Origin: Microgenomates group bacterium
GTDB lineage: Bacteria; Patescibacteriota; Microgenomatia; UBA1406; GWC2-37-13
DNA: 64,000 nucleotides
Direction: 5' to 3'
Assembly (NCBI GenBank): GCA_029906985.1
Contig: JARYMT010000002.1
Span: 62,001 to 126,000, forward strand
The notes below the pieces were generated by a model. The model was given only the letters and a program-made list of their open reading frames with translations. It was not told the DNA's origin and did no database searches. The position numbers and the translations under genes are program-made. Position 1 is the first letter of the stretch, and every line of letters begins with the position of its first letter. Below are positions 8,185 through 16,921 of the stretch, in pieces.

Positions 8185-8934
8185 TTAACTTAAGGTTATT
8201 CTCAAATTTTGTAAATACCTTCCGATTGCCTCCTCAGCCTTGCCGTCGTATTCTACTCTTCCTCCTTGAAGATAGATAACCCGCTGGCAAAATTTTTTCA
8301 CCAGTTCCAGGCTGTGGGAGACAAAAATTATTGTCACTTTTTTTTTCTTGAATTCCTCCATTTTGGCAAGGCATTTTTTTTGAAATCCGATATCGCCGAC
8401 CGCCAAAATTTCATCAACCAAAAGGATCTCCGGCCGGGAAAAAATTGCCACTGAAAAAGCCAGTCTCATAAACATCCCCGATGAATAATATTTCACCGGC
8501 GTATAAATAAAGTCCATTGGTATCTCGGAAAAGGCGACAATTTCCGAAAATTTTTCCACCAGATATTTCTCCTTCATTCCCAAAATCACCCCGTTTAAAA
8601 AAATGTTTTCTTTGCCCGAAAGTTCCGGATGAAAACCGGCCCCCAACTCAATCAGTGGTGAAATTCTTCCTTTGACTCTGACTTTGCCCGCAGTTGGCGA
8701 AGAAACCTGGGCAATCAATTTTAAAAGAGTTGATTTTCCGGCGCCGTTTTTACCGATCACCCCGACGGTTTCGCCTTTTTTTATCTTTAGATTGATATCT
8801 TTCAGGGCATCGATTCTTTCAATAGTTTTTTTTCGGGTAAAAAGCGCCTGAAAAAATTCTTTTAATGTTTTTTGGTGAAAAAGGGGATAATTTTTATAGA
8901 CATGATTAAAACTAATCGCCCAATCTTCTTCCAT
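8185..8934 (-). CDS. ABC transporter ATPase for polysaccharide export (Wzt/TagH-like)
   Basis: The 249-residue ATPase carries Walker A GKNGAGKST, the signature YYSSGMFMRL (the YSSGM form typical of polysaccharide exporters), Walker B EILLVDE with the following ILAVGD, and a late switch His in VSHSLE. It lacks the C-terminal carbohydrate-binding domain found in some Wzt proteins, so it resembles the KpsT/TagH type. The ATG at 8934 is chosen over a TTG at 8940, because TAAAAT sits exactly 6 nt upstream of it on the minus strand, indicating a leaderless start. It pairs with the permease at 7389-8150. Confidence 0.92.
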   Translation of the reverse strand: MEEDWAISFNHVYKNYPLFHQKTLKEFFQALFTRKKTIERIDALKDINLKIKKGETVGVIGKNGAGKSTLLKLIAQVSSPTAGKVRVKGRISPLIELGAGFHPELSGKENIFLNGVILGMKEKYLVEKFSEIVAFSEIPMDFIYTPVKYYSSGMFMRLAFSVAIFSRPEILLVDEILAVGDIGFQKKCLAKMEEFKKKKVTIIFVSHSLELVKKFCQRVIYLQGGRVEYDGKAEEAIGRYLQNLRITLS

Positions 8935-8975
8935 AATCAAATTTTATCAAATTGCCTTTAAAAAAAATCAACAAA

Positions 8976-8995
8976 GTTTGACCCCACGCGGTCTA
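8976..8995. repeat. Dispersed GACCCCCGCGGTC repeat, copy 4 (degenerate)
   Basis: GTTTGACCCCACGCGGTCTA in the divergent spacer between the Wzt-like gene and the GT-C gene at 9053. It has one inserted base in the core. It is the last copy before the 10.5-37.5 kb block, which contains none that I could find. Confidence 0.65.
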
Positions 8996-9052
8996 ATCGA
9001 TCAAACACCTTAGCCGGATTAATAGATTGTTCTTTTTGTTAAAATATTTCTT

Positions 9053-10483
9053 ATGTCTTTTAAAAAATTTCTCCCCATTGCCTTTTTTTTTATCAGTTTT
9101 TTTCTTTTATCTTTTAAACTTTCCCAATCGGTCTTTTTTGAAGGTGATTTGGCCCGTGACCTTTATGAGATTGAAAAAATCAGCTTTGGCGATATTACTT
9201 TGCTTGGACCTAAAGGTAGTTTTGGAGGAATTTACACAGCTCCTTATTACTATTACTTATTTTTACCAGCATTTTTACTAACTGGTAGAAGTATTAAAGG
9301 CGTAATATTTTTTAACGCGCTTTTGTTTTCTTTTATTATTGCTTTTTTGTCTTATTTTTTTATCTTAAAATTCAAAAAACCATCTTCTCTTCTCGCTCCT
9401 TTATCACTTATGCTTTTTCCTTTTTTTATTTTTTCCGGCCGCAACCCCGGCAATGGTTTTTCTCATATTCCTTTTTTTATTTTATTTTTATCTCTGGTTT
9501 ATTTTTTTGATATTAATAAATTTAATTTTCTAAAAATCTTAAGTTTGGGTCTTTTGTTTGGGTTTATAATCTCAATGCAGTTTTCTTATTTTCCGCTGGT
9601 TATACCAATCTTGCTATTTCTGTTTTTTATTTTTAAAGATAAGAGAAGTTTTTTTGTCTTCTTATGCGGGGTTGGTCTAGCTTTTTCTCCGCTTTTTCTT
9701 TTTGAAATTAAAAACCATTTTATAATGCTTAAAAATACTTTTGTTGACCGCTCATATCTTTCATTTGTCGAAAATAAAAATCTCCCTCACGGAGTCAAAC
9801 TTAGTAAAAATCCTTTTAGTAATTTAGGTTTTTTATTTAATCAATTATCTTTTTATTTAAACTTTAATTCAATTTTAATTATCCTTTTTATTTTCTTCTC
9901 AATATTTTTTACAAAAAAAACAAGGTTGAAACTTTTAAATTTTTTTGTTATTTTCTCCTTTTTTATTTTAGTTTTTTTGCTTCGTTTTCAATATTCCTTT
10001 CATTATCTTTTGCCTTTTTTAACATTTTTAAGCTTTTCTTTTTTAATCACTCTTATTGAATTAAAAATAGAAAAATTTATCTTGCCGGTTGTTTTAATTT
10101 TTTTGATTTTTAATTTTTCAAAAAGCTATTATCAAAAAGCGTCAAGATCCTATGATAAAGTTGGGAAGAGGGTAGAAAAAATTTTGGCCAAAAATTGGTT
10201 TAAAAAAGATGATAAGTTAAATGTTTTGTTTTTGCGCTCTGATGACGCCCCCACTCCCGCCGGTTTTGAATACCGGTTTTTCCTTTTGAAAAACGGGTAT
10301 AAAACTTTAGACCAGTTTAGTTACAGTATTTCAGACAAACTTCTTCTTATTTCAGAAAAACCAGATATTAATCTAAACAAAATCAAAAACTGGGAGCTTT
10401 CCGAGTTCAATCCATCAAAAGCCAGATCAATAAAAACTTATAAAATAGATGGTGGTGTAATTATTTATTTTCTAGAAAAATAG
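9053..10483 (+). CDS. GT-C fold membrane glycosyltransferase-like protein
   Basis: 476 residues, extremely rich in Phe, Leu and Ile, with about ten or more predicted membrane segments. An N-terminal extracytoplasmic loop carries FFEGDLARDLYEIEKI, followed by GGIYTAPYYYYLFLP. That is the arrangement of PMT/ArnT-type (GT39/GT83) enzymes, where an acidic residue in the first loop takes part in catalysis with a polyprenyl-phosphate sugar donor. The C-terminal 100 residues form a soluble domain. TAAAAT sits 7 nt before the ATG, so the start is probably leaderless. The substrate is unknown. It is the last gene before the TA/glycan island. Confidence 0.75.
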   Translation: MSFKKFLPIAFFFISFFLLSFKLSQSVFFEGDLARDLYEIEKISFGDITLLGPKGSFGGIYTAPYYYYLFLPAFLLTGRSIKGVIFFNALLFSFIIAFLSYFFILKFKKPSSLLAPLSLMLFPFFIFSGRNPGNGFSHIPFFILFLSLVYFFDINKFNFLKILSLGLLFGFIISMQFSYFPLVIPILLFLFFIFKDKRSFFVFLCGVGLAFSPLFLFEIKNHFIMLKNTFVDRSYLSFVENKNLPHGVKLSKNPFSNLGFLFNQLSFYLNFNSILIILFIFFSIFFTKKTRLKLLNFFVIFSFFILVFLLRFQYSFHYLLPFLTFLSFSFLITLIELKIEKFILPVVLIFLIFNFSKSYYQKASRSYDKVGKRVEKILAKNWFKKDDKLNVLFLRSDDAPTPAGFEYRFFLLKNGYKTLDQFSYSISDKLLLISEKPDINLNKIKNWELSEFNPSKARSIKTYKIDGGVIIYFLEK

Positions 10484-10503
10484 TTGAGATTTTGCATTTT
10501 GAT

Positions 10504-10557
10504 TTTCCATTCGCATATTCGCCTCATTCGCATTCATTCGCAGATTCGTATCATTTT
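10504..10557 (+). repeat. ATTCGCA-rich direct repeat, left copy
   Basis: About 53 bp made of degenerate ATTCGCA units. A copy with about 4 mismatches lies in the same orientation at 37224-37278. The two sit at the outer ends of the block that holds both TA clusters and the AT-rich glycan cluster. It is followed by a CCAATAACCAATAACG tract seen in many spacers of that block. Confidence 0.7.
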
Positions 10558-10690
10558 AACCAAATAACTAATAACCAATAACCAATAACGTATTCTCTCT
10601 ACTTTCTGACTTATTCACTCTTGACATTTTTGAAAAAACTGTTATTCTTAAACTATAAGTAGAAAAAATTACCACCATCAGTCTATATTT

Positions 10691-11269
10691 ATGAAAAACA
10701 TTGTCTTAGAATTATATAAAAAAAAACAAACTGTCTTTACTTTTAAAGAACTGTATTTAATGTTTCCAGATTTAAAAAAACAGTCGCTAAAAGATAAATT
10801 AAGATATGCAGTAAAGACAAAAAAATTGCTTCGACTCCGTAAGGGGGCATATGCTAAAACTAATTTTAATTATTTTGAACTTGCCAATAAAATATATACT
10901 CCATCATATATTAGTCTTGAAACCGTTTTAAAAAAAGAGGGAATTATTTTTCAAGAAATCTCCCAAATAACTCTTGTATCCTATATCACTAGAAAAATTA
11001 AAATTAATGACGTTATTTTAAACTATCGAAAGATAAAAGATCAAGTATTAACTAATAAACAAGGAATAATTGAAATTGACAATTACTTCATTGCCAGCAA
11101 GGAAAGAGCCTTTTTAGACGCTTTATTTTTATTTAAAGACTATCATTTTGATAATTTAATGCCCCTTGATTTTAAAAAAATTTTCCAAATGGTAAAAATT
11201 TATAAAAATAAGGCTTTAGAAAGTAGAGTAAAAAAATATTACAAAATTTATCAAAAAGATTATGCTTGA
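10691..11269 (+). CDS. AbiEi-type antitoxin of a type IV TA pair, module 1
   Basis: 192 residues. The N-terminal 60 residues read as a winged helix (FTFKELYLMFP, then LRYAVKTKKLLRLRKGAYAK). A domain with YTPSYISLETVLKKEGII and FIASKERAFLDALFL follows. The PSYISLE and KERA-LD motifs recur in all four first genes of these pairs in the window and are typical of AbiEi-like proteins. Known AbiEi proteins bind the operon promoter and counter the toxin. The toxin gene overlaps its end by 8 nt. Assigned from motifs and gene order; similarity cannot be scored here. Confidence 0.8.
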   Translation: MKNIVLELYKKKQTVFTFKELYLMFPDLKKQSLKDKLRYAVKTKKLLRLRKGAYAKTNFNYFELANKIYTPSYISLETVLKKEGIIFQEISQITLVSYITRKIKINDVILNYRKIKDQVLTNKQGIIEIDNYFIASKERAFLDALFLFKDYHFDNLMPLDFKKIFQMVKIYKNKALESRVKKYYKIYQKDYA

Positions 11270-11954
11270 AAAACAAAAACATCAAACAATTTTAATCAAA
11301 ATTATTAAAGAAATTTATTCTGATACTGATTTGGCTAAAAACTTAGGTTTTAAAGGAGGAACCGCCCTTTTTTTATTTTACAATCTACCCAGACTTTCTT
11401 TAGATTTGGATTTTAATCTAATCAATCCAGAAAAAAAAGATTTTGTTTTTCAAAAATTAAAAACAATCCTTGAAAAATTTGGACAACTTGAAGAAGCAAC
11501 TGAAAAACGATTTAGTTTATTTTTTTTAATAAATTATGAAAAATATCAAAGAAAAATAAAAATCGAGGTTTCAAAAAGAGCTATTCATCCTAATTATGAA
11601 GTAAAAAATTACCTTGGCATACCTGTTCTTGTGGCTGATAAAAAAGGACTGGCCACAGAAAAATTAGCTGCTTTTTTAACAAGAAAAACTTTTGCTAGTC
11701 GTGATCTTTTTGATTTGTGGTTTATTTTAAAAAATGACTTTCCTTTTGATAAAGAATATCTAAAAAAACAAACTAATTTTGATCTAAAAACCGCCTTAAA
11801 AAAAACCAAAGAAAAACTTAAAAAAATAAAATCAATCCAGCTTCTTCAGGGAATAGGGGAGTTGATTGAAGTAAAACAAAAAGATTGGATAAAAAACAAA
11901 CTAAAATCAGAAGTTGAATTTTATCTTAACCTCTATCTTCAAAATTTAAAATAA
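11262..11954 (+). CDS. AbiEii/AbiGii-type nucleotidyltransferase toxin, module 1
   Basis: 230 residues. FKGGTALFLFYNLPRLSLDLDF holds the nucleotidyltransferase GG(T/S) motif and the metal-binding DxD. Further on, EKLAAFLTRKTFASRDLFDLWFIL matches the conserved Lys/RD-x-(F/Y)-D-L-W motif of this family. Known AbiEii proteins are NTP-dependent toxins; related MenT enzymes add nucleotides to tRNA. It overlaps the antitoxin gene by 8 nt, so the two are co-translated. Spacers on both sides carry the recurring TAACCAAATAACTAATAAC and GATTTTAAC tracts. Confidence 0.87.
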   Translation: MLEKQKHQTILIKIIKEIYSDTDLAKNLGFKGGTALFLFYNLPRLSLDLDFNLINPEKKDFVFQKLKTILEKFGQLEEATEKRFSLFFLINYEKYQRKIKIEVSKRAIHPNYEVKNYLGIPVLVADKKGLATEKLAAFLTRKTFASRDLFDLWFILKNDFPFDKEYLKKQTNFDLKTALKKTKEKLKKIKSIQLLQGIGELIEVKQKDWIKNKLKSEVEFYLNLYLQNLK

Positions 11955-11998
11955 ACCTAAATTAGATCAATTTATTTTTCACTCGTTACACGCCTGCC

Positions 11999-12060
11999 CT
12001 AAAGTGATCTTCGATCTACTTCAGGGTTCCACGTTATACGTTCTAAGTTATACATTTCTG
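11999..12060. repeat. Element shared between the two TA clusters
   Basis: The stretch around GTGATCTTCGATCTACTTC through TTATACATTTCTG is repeated with a few changes at about 35312-35367. The left copy is in the first TA cluster and the right copy in the second. It includes GATC-nnn-GATC half-palindromes and ACGTTATACG units. Confidence 0.6.
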
Positions 12061-12147
12061 CTGATTCCAACCGATTTTAACTAATTTCAACCGATTTCAA
12101 CCTATTTTAACCAAATAACTAATAACGTTTTTTTTGAATTTTACACA

Positions 12148-12909
12148 TTAATATTTATTTATAAAATCAATAAGATAATCAAAGAAGTTGTTTAATTTTT
12201 CTCTTTCAGAAAATGTCACAAAAGGCTTTAAATCTTTTACAAAATCATTCTTATTAAGTTTTTTTAGTTTTTGTTTAATCATATCAAAGTTAAATTTTTC
12301 AATATCATAGTATCTTAATTTTTCCAAAACCAATTTTTCATCAATTTCAATATTTTGATTTAAAAGAAACCAAAGATCATATAGATCTCGACCAACAGTT
12401 CTTGTTAGAAAAGCTCTAATTTTTTCGGCCAATAACTCTTTTTTTTCCGGATGATAAACATATGATCGAAAAATCACTGGAAAATCGGTTTTTATAATCG
12501 ATTTAGTTTTATAAAAGATTTTTTCTCTAAATGAAAAGTCTAAATTAATAAAAACCGGAAAAGATGCCACTTTTAAATTTTCATATGTAAGTAAATATTT
12601 TTTGCCAACGATAGTTTTTCTTTCTTTAAAAGATACAAACTCTTCTTTTTCTAATAATTTAAAGAAACTATTAATAAATTTGTCAAAATTACCCTCATTC
12701 ATTTCAATTGTAAAATCCAAGTCTTCAGAAAATCTAGGTGAATTAAAAAGAAAATGAATGGCAGTGCCTCCTTTAAAAAATATTTTTTGGCTTTTTTCAA
12801 AATCATAAAACCGGCTTAAAAAATATAACTGAATATATTCTCGCAAAATTGCTGTTTCATTAATTTTATGTTTTTTAACCAATGAAAAAATTTGATCTTT
12901 ATTAATCAT
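12148..12909 (-). CDS. AbiEii/AbiGii-type nucleotidyltransferase toxin, module 2
   Basis: 253 residues with FFKGGTAIHFLFNSPRFSEDLDF and, further on, LLAEKIRAFLTRTVGRDLYDLWFLL, the same two blocks as module 1 but otherwise clearly different. The antitoxin gene precedes it on the minus strand with a 4-nt overlap (12906-12909). The module is oriented opposite to module 1 and separated from it by about 190 bp of repeat-filled spacer. Expected to be a cytoplasmic toxin held in check by the neighbouring AbiEi-like protein. Confidence 0.87.
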   Translation of the reverse strand: MINKDQIFSLVKKHKINETAILREYIQLYFLSRFYDFEKSQKIFFKGGTAIHFLFNSPRFSEDLDFTIEMNEGNFDKFINSFFKLLEKEEFVSFKERKTIVGKKYLLTYENLKVASFPVFINLDFSFREKIFYKTKSIIKTDFPVIFRSYVYHPEKKELLAEKIRAFLTRTVGRDLYDLWFLLNQNIEIDEKLVLEKLRYYDIEKFNFDMIKQKLKKLNKNDFVKDLKPFVTFSEREKLNNFFDYLIDFINKY

Positions 12910-13514
12910 ATTATTTTTGTTTTTTTAGATAGTTCTTTGATAATTTTTAAAAATTGTCTTGTCTTTGGATAATTTTCTAAATATTCCTTAAAAATTGTTT
13001 TTTTTAATTTTGATAGATCTAATTCCTCAAAATTTATTTTTTTTATTCCTTTTGAAACAAAATACAATTGATCAAGTAAAGCTTTTTCTAAATTAGCAAT
13101 TAAATAATTATTTATTAGCTCATATCCGAAAAAAAGATTTTTTGATAGTCGAGAATAAGAAAAAATTTTTTCACCATATTTTTTGATTCGGGTTTTTTTT
13201 ATTGTTGCTGATGTTATCTCATATGGAAATTGTGAAATTACTCCCCAAAAGTTTAATGCTGTTTCAAATGAAATATATGAAGGAACCAATAAAAAATTTG
13301 CCAATTCAAAATCAGAAATATTAGCTTTAGCTAAAATATATTTATCTCTTTCTATTTTAATTAATATTTTTTCTTTTATTAATCGACTTAAATATTTAAA
13401 ATATGTGCTTTCCTTTTTTGATTCAATAATATCTTTTAAAGTTTTATTATTAAAAAGATATAGACCGCTTTCATAGATTTTTTTTACAACTAAAGCATAA
13501 TTTAAAGTTTCCAT
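12906..13514 (-). CDS. AbiEi-type antitoxin, module 2
   Basis: 202 residues. An N-terminal winged helix (YFKYLSRLIKEKILIKIERDKYIL) is followed by FELANFLLVPSYISFETALNFWGVI and YLIANLEKALLDQLYF, the family's PSYIS-E and EKA-LD motifs. It is followed by its toxin gene with a 4-nt ATGA-type overlap. Regulation is probably autogenous, as in studied AbiE operons, but no clear operator is evident in the upstream TTTACACTATATATAG region. Confidence 0.8.
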   Translation of the reverse strand: METLNYALVVKKIYESGLYLFNNKTLKDIIESKKESTYFKYLSRLIKEKILIKIERDKYILAKANISDFELANFLLVPSYISFETALNFWGVISQFPYEITSATIKKTRIKKYGEKIFSYSRLSKNLFFGYELINNYLIANLEKALLDQLYFVSKGIKKINFEELDLSKLKKTIFKEYLENYPKTRQFLKIIKELSKKTKII

Positions 13515-13552
13515 ATACTTTACACTATATATAGTTTAAAGAACTTTGTCAA

Positions 13553-13749
13553 GAAGATTTCAACTAATTTCAACCGATTTCAACTGATTTCAACTAATTT
13601 CAACACTCTCAACCCTCCCAACTCTCTAAACTTTCTAAACTCTTACAACTCTTACAACTCTCTCAACTCTCTAACACTCTCAACCCTCTCAACCCTCTCA
13701 ACACTCTAAACGCTCTAAACGCTCTCAACTCTCTCAACCCTCTCAACGT
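13553..13749. repeat. Tandem 9-10 bp arrays ATTTCAACYG and CTCTCAACC
   Basis: About 200 bp made almost wholly of degenerate short units: first ATTTCAACTA / ATTTCAACCG decamers, then CTCTCAACC / CTCTAAACG nonamers. Shorter arrays of the same units occur at 12060-12120, 14520-14580, 29900-29985, 33825-33870, 35220-35250 and 35367-35410. It ends about 10 bp before the nuclease promoter. Confidence 0.75.
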
Positions 13750-13759
13750 TTAATTAATA

Positions 13760-13765
13760 TATAAT
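13760..13765 (+). promoter_or_regulatory. -10 hexamer 6 nt before the nuclease ATG
   Basis: TATAAT followed by TAATTA and then the ATG at 13772, a leaderless arrangement seen at many other genes here. Confidence 0.6.
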
Positions 13766-13771
13766 TAATTA

Positions 13772-14407
13772 ATGCAAAAACTCTTTAACTTTATTCTAAT
13801 CTTAATCACTTTTATATCCTTATCCTTAAACTTTTATTTTTATAAAACTTTAACCGAGCAAAATCGAGTGGTTGATGTGGTTGATGGCGACACTTTTCAA
13901 TTAAAATCCGGAAAAAGAGTTAGGCTTTTGGGAGTTGATGCGCCTGAATATAATCGTTGCGGTGGAGCCGAGGCAAAAAAATTCCTTGAATCAAAAGTTA
14001 TGGGAAAAATCGTTACAATAAAGGAAGAGCAACAGGAAACTTTTGGCCGAAGTTTAGCTCTGGTTTATTTAAATAAAAATCTTATTAATGAAATGGTTTT
14101 AAAATCAGGCTGGGGTAGACCCGATTACCGAAAAAACTCTCAAAGAGATAAATTAACTTCAGCCTATCATTATGCCAAAAACAATCAATTAGGAATCTTT
14201 AGTTCTCTCTGCCGCGACGATAACCCGTTAACTAATTGTATTATCAAAGGCAACATTGACAAAAACACTTATCAAAAATTTTATCATCTTCCCAATTGTA
14301 AACATTACAATGAAATCGTCATTGAAAAAGATATTGGTGAGCGATATTTTTGCTCAGAGGAAGAAGCCCAAAAAGCCGGCTTCAAAAAAGCCTCAGGATG
14401 TCCATGA
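13772..14407 (+). CDS. Secreted thermonuclease-like (SNc) nuclease with C-terminal Cys domain
   Basis: 211 residues. The N terminus is a signal peptide or anchor (KLFNFILILITFISLSLNFYF). The SNase domain (residues about 27-150) shows VVDVVDGDTFQLKSGKRVRL, LGVDAPEYNRC and EQQETFGRSLALVY, keeping the catalytic Asp, Arg and Glu positions of staphylococcal nuclease. The C-terminal 50 residues (CIIKGNI, YHLPNCKHYNEIVI, FCSEEEAQKAGFKKASGC) match the small Cys/His domain often found after such nucleases, related to the Ada metal-binding fold. It would degrade nucleic acids outside the cell, perhaps for nucleotide scavenging. Start chosen from TATAAT 6 nt upstream. Confidence 0.88.
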   Translation: MQKLFNFILILITFISLSLNFYFYKTLTEQNRVVDVVDGDTFQLKSGKRVRLLGVDAPEYNRCGGAEAKKFLESKVMGKIVTIKEEQQETFGRSLALVYLNKNLINEMVLKSGWGRPDYRKNSQRDKLTSAYHYAKNNQLGIFSSLCRDDNPLTNCIIKGNIDKNTYQKFYHLPNCKHYNEIVIEKDIGERYFCSEEEAQKAGFKKASGCP

Positions 14408-14657
14408 TAATGATTTGAATAATTATACTTAAATTTGTTTTAACTTTATAAACTTTATGAACTCTTTGTTCTTCTCCTCCTATTACTTTTATTACTCCTA
14501 TTAGTCTTATTCGACTTATTTAACCTATTTCAACTGGTTTCAACTGATTTCAACTGATTTTAACCAATATCTAATCTCAAACATCGTCGACGTTATTTGT
14601 TTTCATTTATTCGTCCTTAATTTTATTTTTATGTTTTTTTTATGCTAAAATATCCTC

Positions 14658-15743
14658 ATGAATTCAAAAAAAATTTTTGTCACCAAAACCTTCCTTCCGC
14701 CTTTAAAAAAATACCAAAGATATTTAGAAAAAATCTGGAAAACTAACAAACTCACTAACCAAGGCCCAATACTTAAAAAATTTGAGGAAAAATTAAGAAA
14801 TTATCTTAAGGTGAAATATCTTCATTTTTTAACCAATGGCACCCTTGCTTTGCAAATTGCCTTGCGAGCACTTAATATAAACGAAGGAGAAATTATAACC
14901 ACTCCTTTCACTTATGTTGCCACTGTCTCTTCTATTTTATGGGAAAGATGTACTCCTGTATTTGTTGACATTAATCCAGAAACTCTTTGCATAGACGCGG
15001 ATAAAATTGAAAAAGCGATCACAAAAAAAACCAAAGCCATTTTACCGGTTCATGTTTTTGGTATTCCTTGCGATGTGAAAAAAATTGCCGAAATTGCCAA
15101 AAATTACCATTTAAAAATTATTTATGATGCCGCCCATGCTTTTGGAGTAGAGTATAAAGAAAAAAACATTTTTAATTTCGGCGATATTTCAATGGGCAGT
15201 TTTCATGCCACAAAAATATTTCATACCATTGAAGGCGGTTGTCTTACCACAAATAACAAAGAAATTAGTGATAAAATTGAATTAATAAAAAGATTTGGGC
15301 ACAATCAAAATAATCATTATATGTTAGGAATAAACGCCAAGGCTTCGGAATTTCAAGCGGCTATGGGTCTTTGCAATCTTGAATACATCGAAAAACTTAT
15401 TGAAAAAAGAAAAAAATTATATGAAATGTACAATCAACTTTTAGGTGACAGTTTTCAAAAGCCAAAAATCCCTAAAAGTACAAAATATAATTTTAGTTAT
15501 TACCCGATAATCTTTAAAAACGAAAATCAGCTTTTAAAAGCGGTAAAAATTCTAAACAAAAACAATATTTACCCAAGACGTTATTTTTACCCGTCATTAA
15601 ATACCTTGCCTTATTTAAAAAATTCTCAAAAATGCTCGGTTTCCGAAGATATTTCAAAAAGAATTCTATGCTTACCTTTTTATGAGGGAATTTGGAAAAA
15701 AGATTTAATAAAAATTGTTAAGGTATTAATGAAACAAATATGA
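14658..15743 (+). CDS. DegT/DnrJ/EryC1/StrS-family sugar aminotransferase
   Basis: 361 residues, a PLP enzyme that makes amino sugars from nucleotide-linked keto sugars. Visible features are LTNGTLALQIALRAL (cofactor phosphate loop), TTPFTYVATVSSILW, ILPVHVFGIPCD, IYDAAHAFGVEY (PLP Asp) and GSFHATKIFHTIEGG, where the Lys before IFH is the Schiff-base residue. TAAAAT sits 6 nt before the ATG. It is the first gene of an about 10-kb plus-strand glycan operon; its stop overlaps the next start by 4 nt. The keto-sugar substrate cannot be told, and the dehydratase that would supply it is not adjacent. Confidence 0.92.
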   Translation: MNSKKIFVTKTFLPPLKKYQRYLEKIWKTNKLTNQGPILKKFEEKLRNYLKVKYLHFLTNGTLALQIALRALNINEGEIITTPFTYVATVSSILWERCTPVFVDINPETLCIDADKIEKAITKKTKAILPVHVFGIPCDVKKIAEIAKNYHLKIIYDAAHAFGVEYKEKNIFNFGDISMGSFHATKIFHTIEGGCLTTNNKEISDKIELIKRFGHNQNNHYMLGINAKASEFQAAMGLCNLEYIEKLIEKRKKLYEMYNQLLGDSFQKPKIPKSTKYNFSYYPIIFKNENQLLKAVKILNKNNIYPRRYFYPSLNTLPYLKNSQKCSVSEDISKRILCLPFYEGIWKKDLIKIVKVLMKQI

Positions 15744-16843
15744 TTTTATTTAAAGAAAAATTAATAGAGGAAATATCTAAAAGTTATTGTAATTACTATA
15801 CGAATAATTATGACGAGTTAAGATTTGGACCTAATCCGGAAACGGTAAATTATATTACAAAAATATTTAACTTTTTTAAAAAAATATTTTATACTCTATT
15901 TGTTTCATCAAACAAAAAGAAAAAATACGCTCTAAATGTTTTAACTAATATATCTGCTTATCTAAATAAATTAGAACAATTATATTTATCATTAGATGAT
16001 GTCTGGTCAAAGGAATTATTGATACAAATAATCACTTTTCGCTTATTAGGTCATAAAAAATATAAATTGCCTCTAAATAATAGTTCTTTCTGGAAGACAA
16101 GAAAATTTTGTAGAACATTGATTGTAAAAAAATCTAAACCTAAAAAATGTCAAGGTTGGTTATTAAATCTGTTTAATTTAAAAAGCATCGGATTGAATAT
16201 AAGACTTTATTGTATTGATATTCAAAGTATTTTCTTTACAAAACAATATGAATATATTATTTCTGAAAATAAAAAAATTGCTGCTAAAAAAAATGATGTT
16301 GTTCTTGATGCTGGAGGCTGTTTTGGTGATACTACCTTATATTTCGCTAATTTAGTCGGCAAAGGCAAGATCTATACTTTTGAACCAATATCTAATAATT
16401 TAAAAATATTAAAATTTAATATGAAATTAAATCCTTTATTAGCAAAAAAAATTAAAATAGTTAAAAAACCACTTTGGAGCATTTCTGACAAAAAACTTAC
16501 TTTAATAGACAGAGGTCCAGGAAGTAAAAGTCTCGTAAAAACTCAAAATTCCAATTATTCAAAATTATCAATATCCATTGATGATTTTGTTAAAAATAAT
16601 AGAATTTCTAAAGTTGATTTTATTAAAATGGATATAGAAGGCGCAGAATTACCGGCACTTAAAGGTGGGAAAAATACTATTAAAAAATTTCGACCGAAAT
16701 TAGCCATCTCAATCTATCATTCACTTGATGACTTTGTCGATATTCCCTTATATATTAAAAAAAATTTTCCTTTTTATAAGCTTTATTTAAAACATAATTC
16801 TATCCATAACGAAGAAACAATTTTATTTGCACAACCAATCTAG
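15740..16843 (+). CDS. FkbM-family methyltransferase
   Basis: 367 residues. The first 175 residues are Lys/Tyr-rich and not recognised. The C-terminal half is a class I SAM methyltransferase: DVVLDAGGCFGDTTLYFA (SAM loop), GKIYTFEPISNNLKIL, and KVDFIKMDIEGAELPALKGG, the hallmark DxEGxE of FkbM enzymes. These usually O-methylate sugars in surface glycans. It is coupled to the aminotransferase gene by a 4-nt overlap, so methylation of the same sugar or chain is likely. The AT-rich codon use matches the rest of this cluster. Confidence 0.9.
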   Translation: MILFKEKLIEEISKSYCNYYTNNYDELRFGPNPETVNYITKIFNFFKKIFYTLFVSSNKKKKYALNVLTNISAYLNKLEQLYLSLDDVWSKELLIQIITFRLLGHKKYKLPLNNSSFWKTRKFCRTLIVKKSKPKKCQGWLLNLFNLKSIGLNIRLYCIDIQSIFFTKQYEYIISENKKIAAKKNDVVLDAGGCFGDTTLYFANLVGKGKIYTFEPISNNLKILKFNMKLNPLLAKKIKIVKKPLWSISDKKLTLIDRGPGSKSLVKTQNSNYSKLSISIDDFVKNNRISKVDFIKMDIEGAELPALKGGKNTIKKFRPKLAISIYHSLDDFVDIPLYIKKNFPFYKLYLKHNSIHNEETILFAQPI

Positions 16844-16921
16844 CACCATCTATAATTAATTATTTATAATTAAAAGAAAAAAAATGAGTTTAGTTTAATT
16901 ATAGAAGTTAAAAAATAAAAT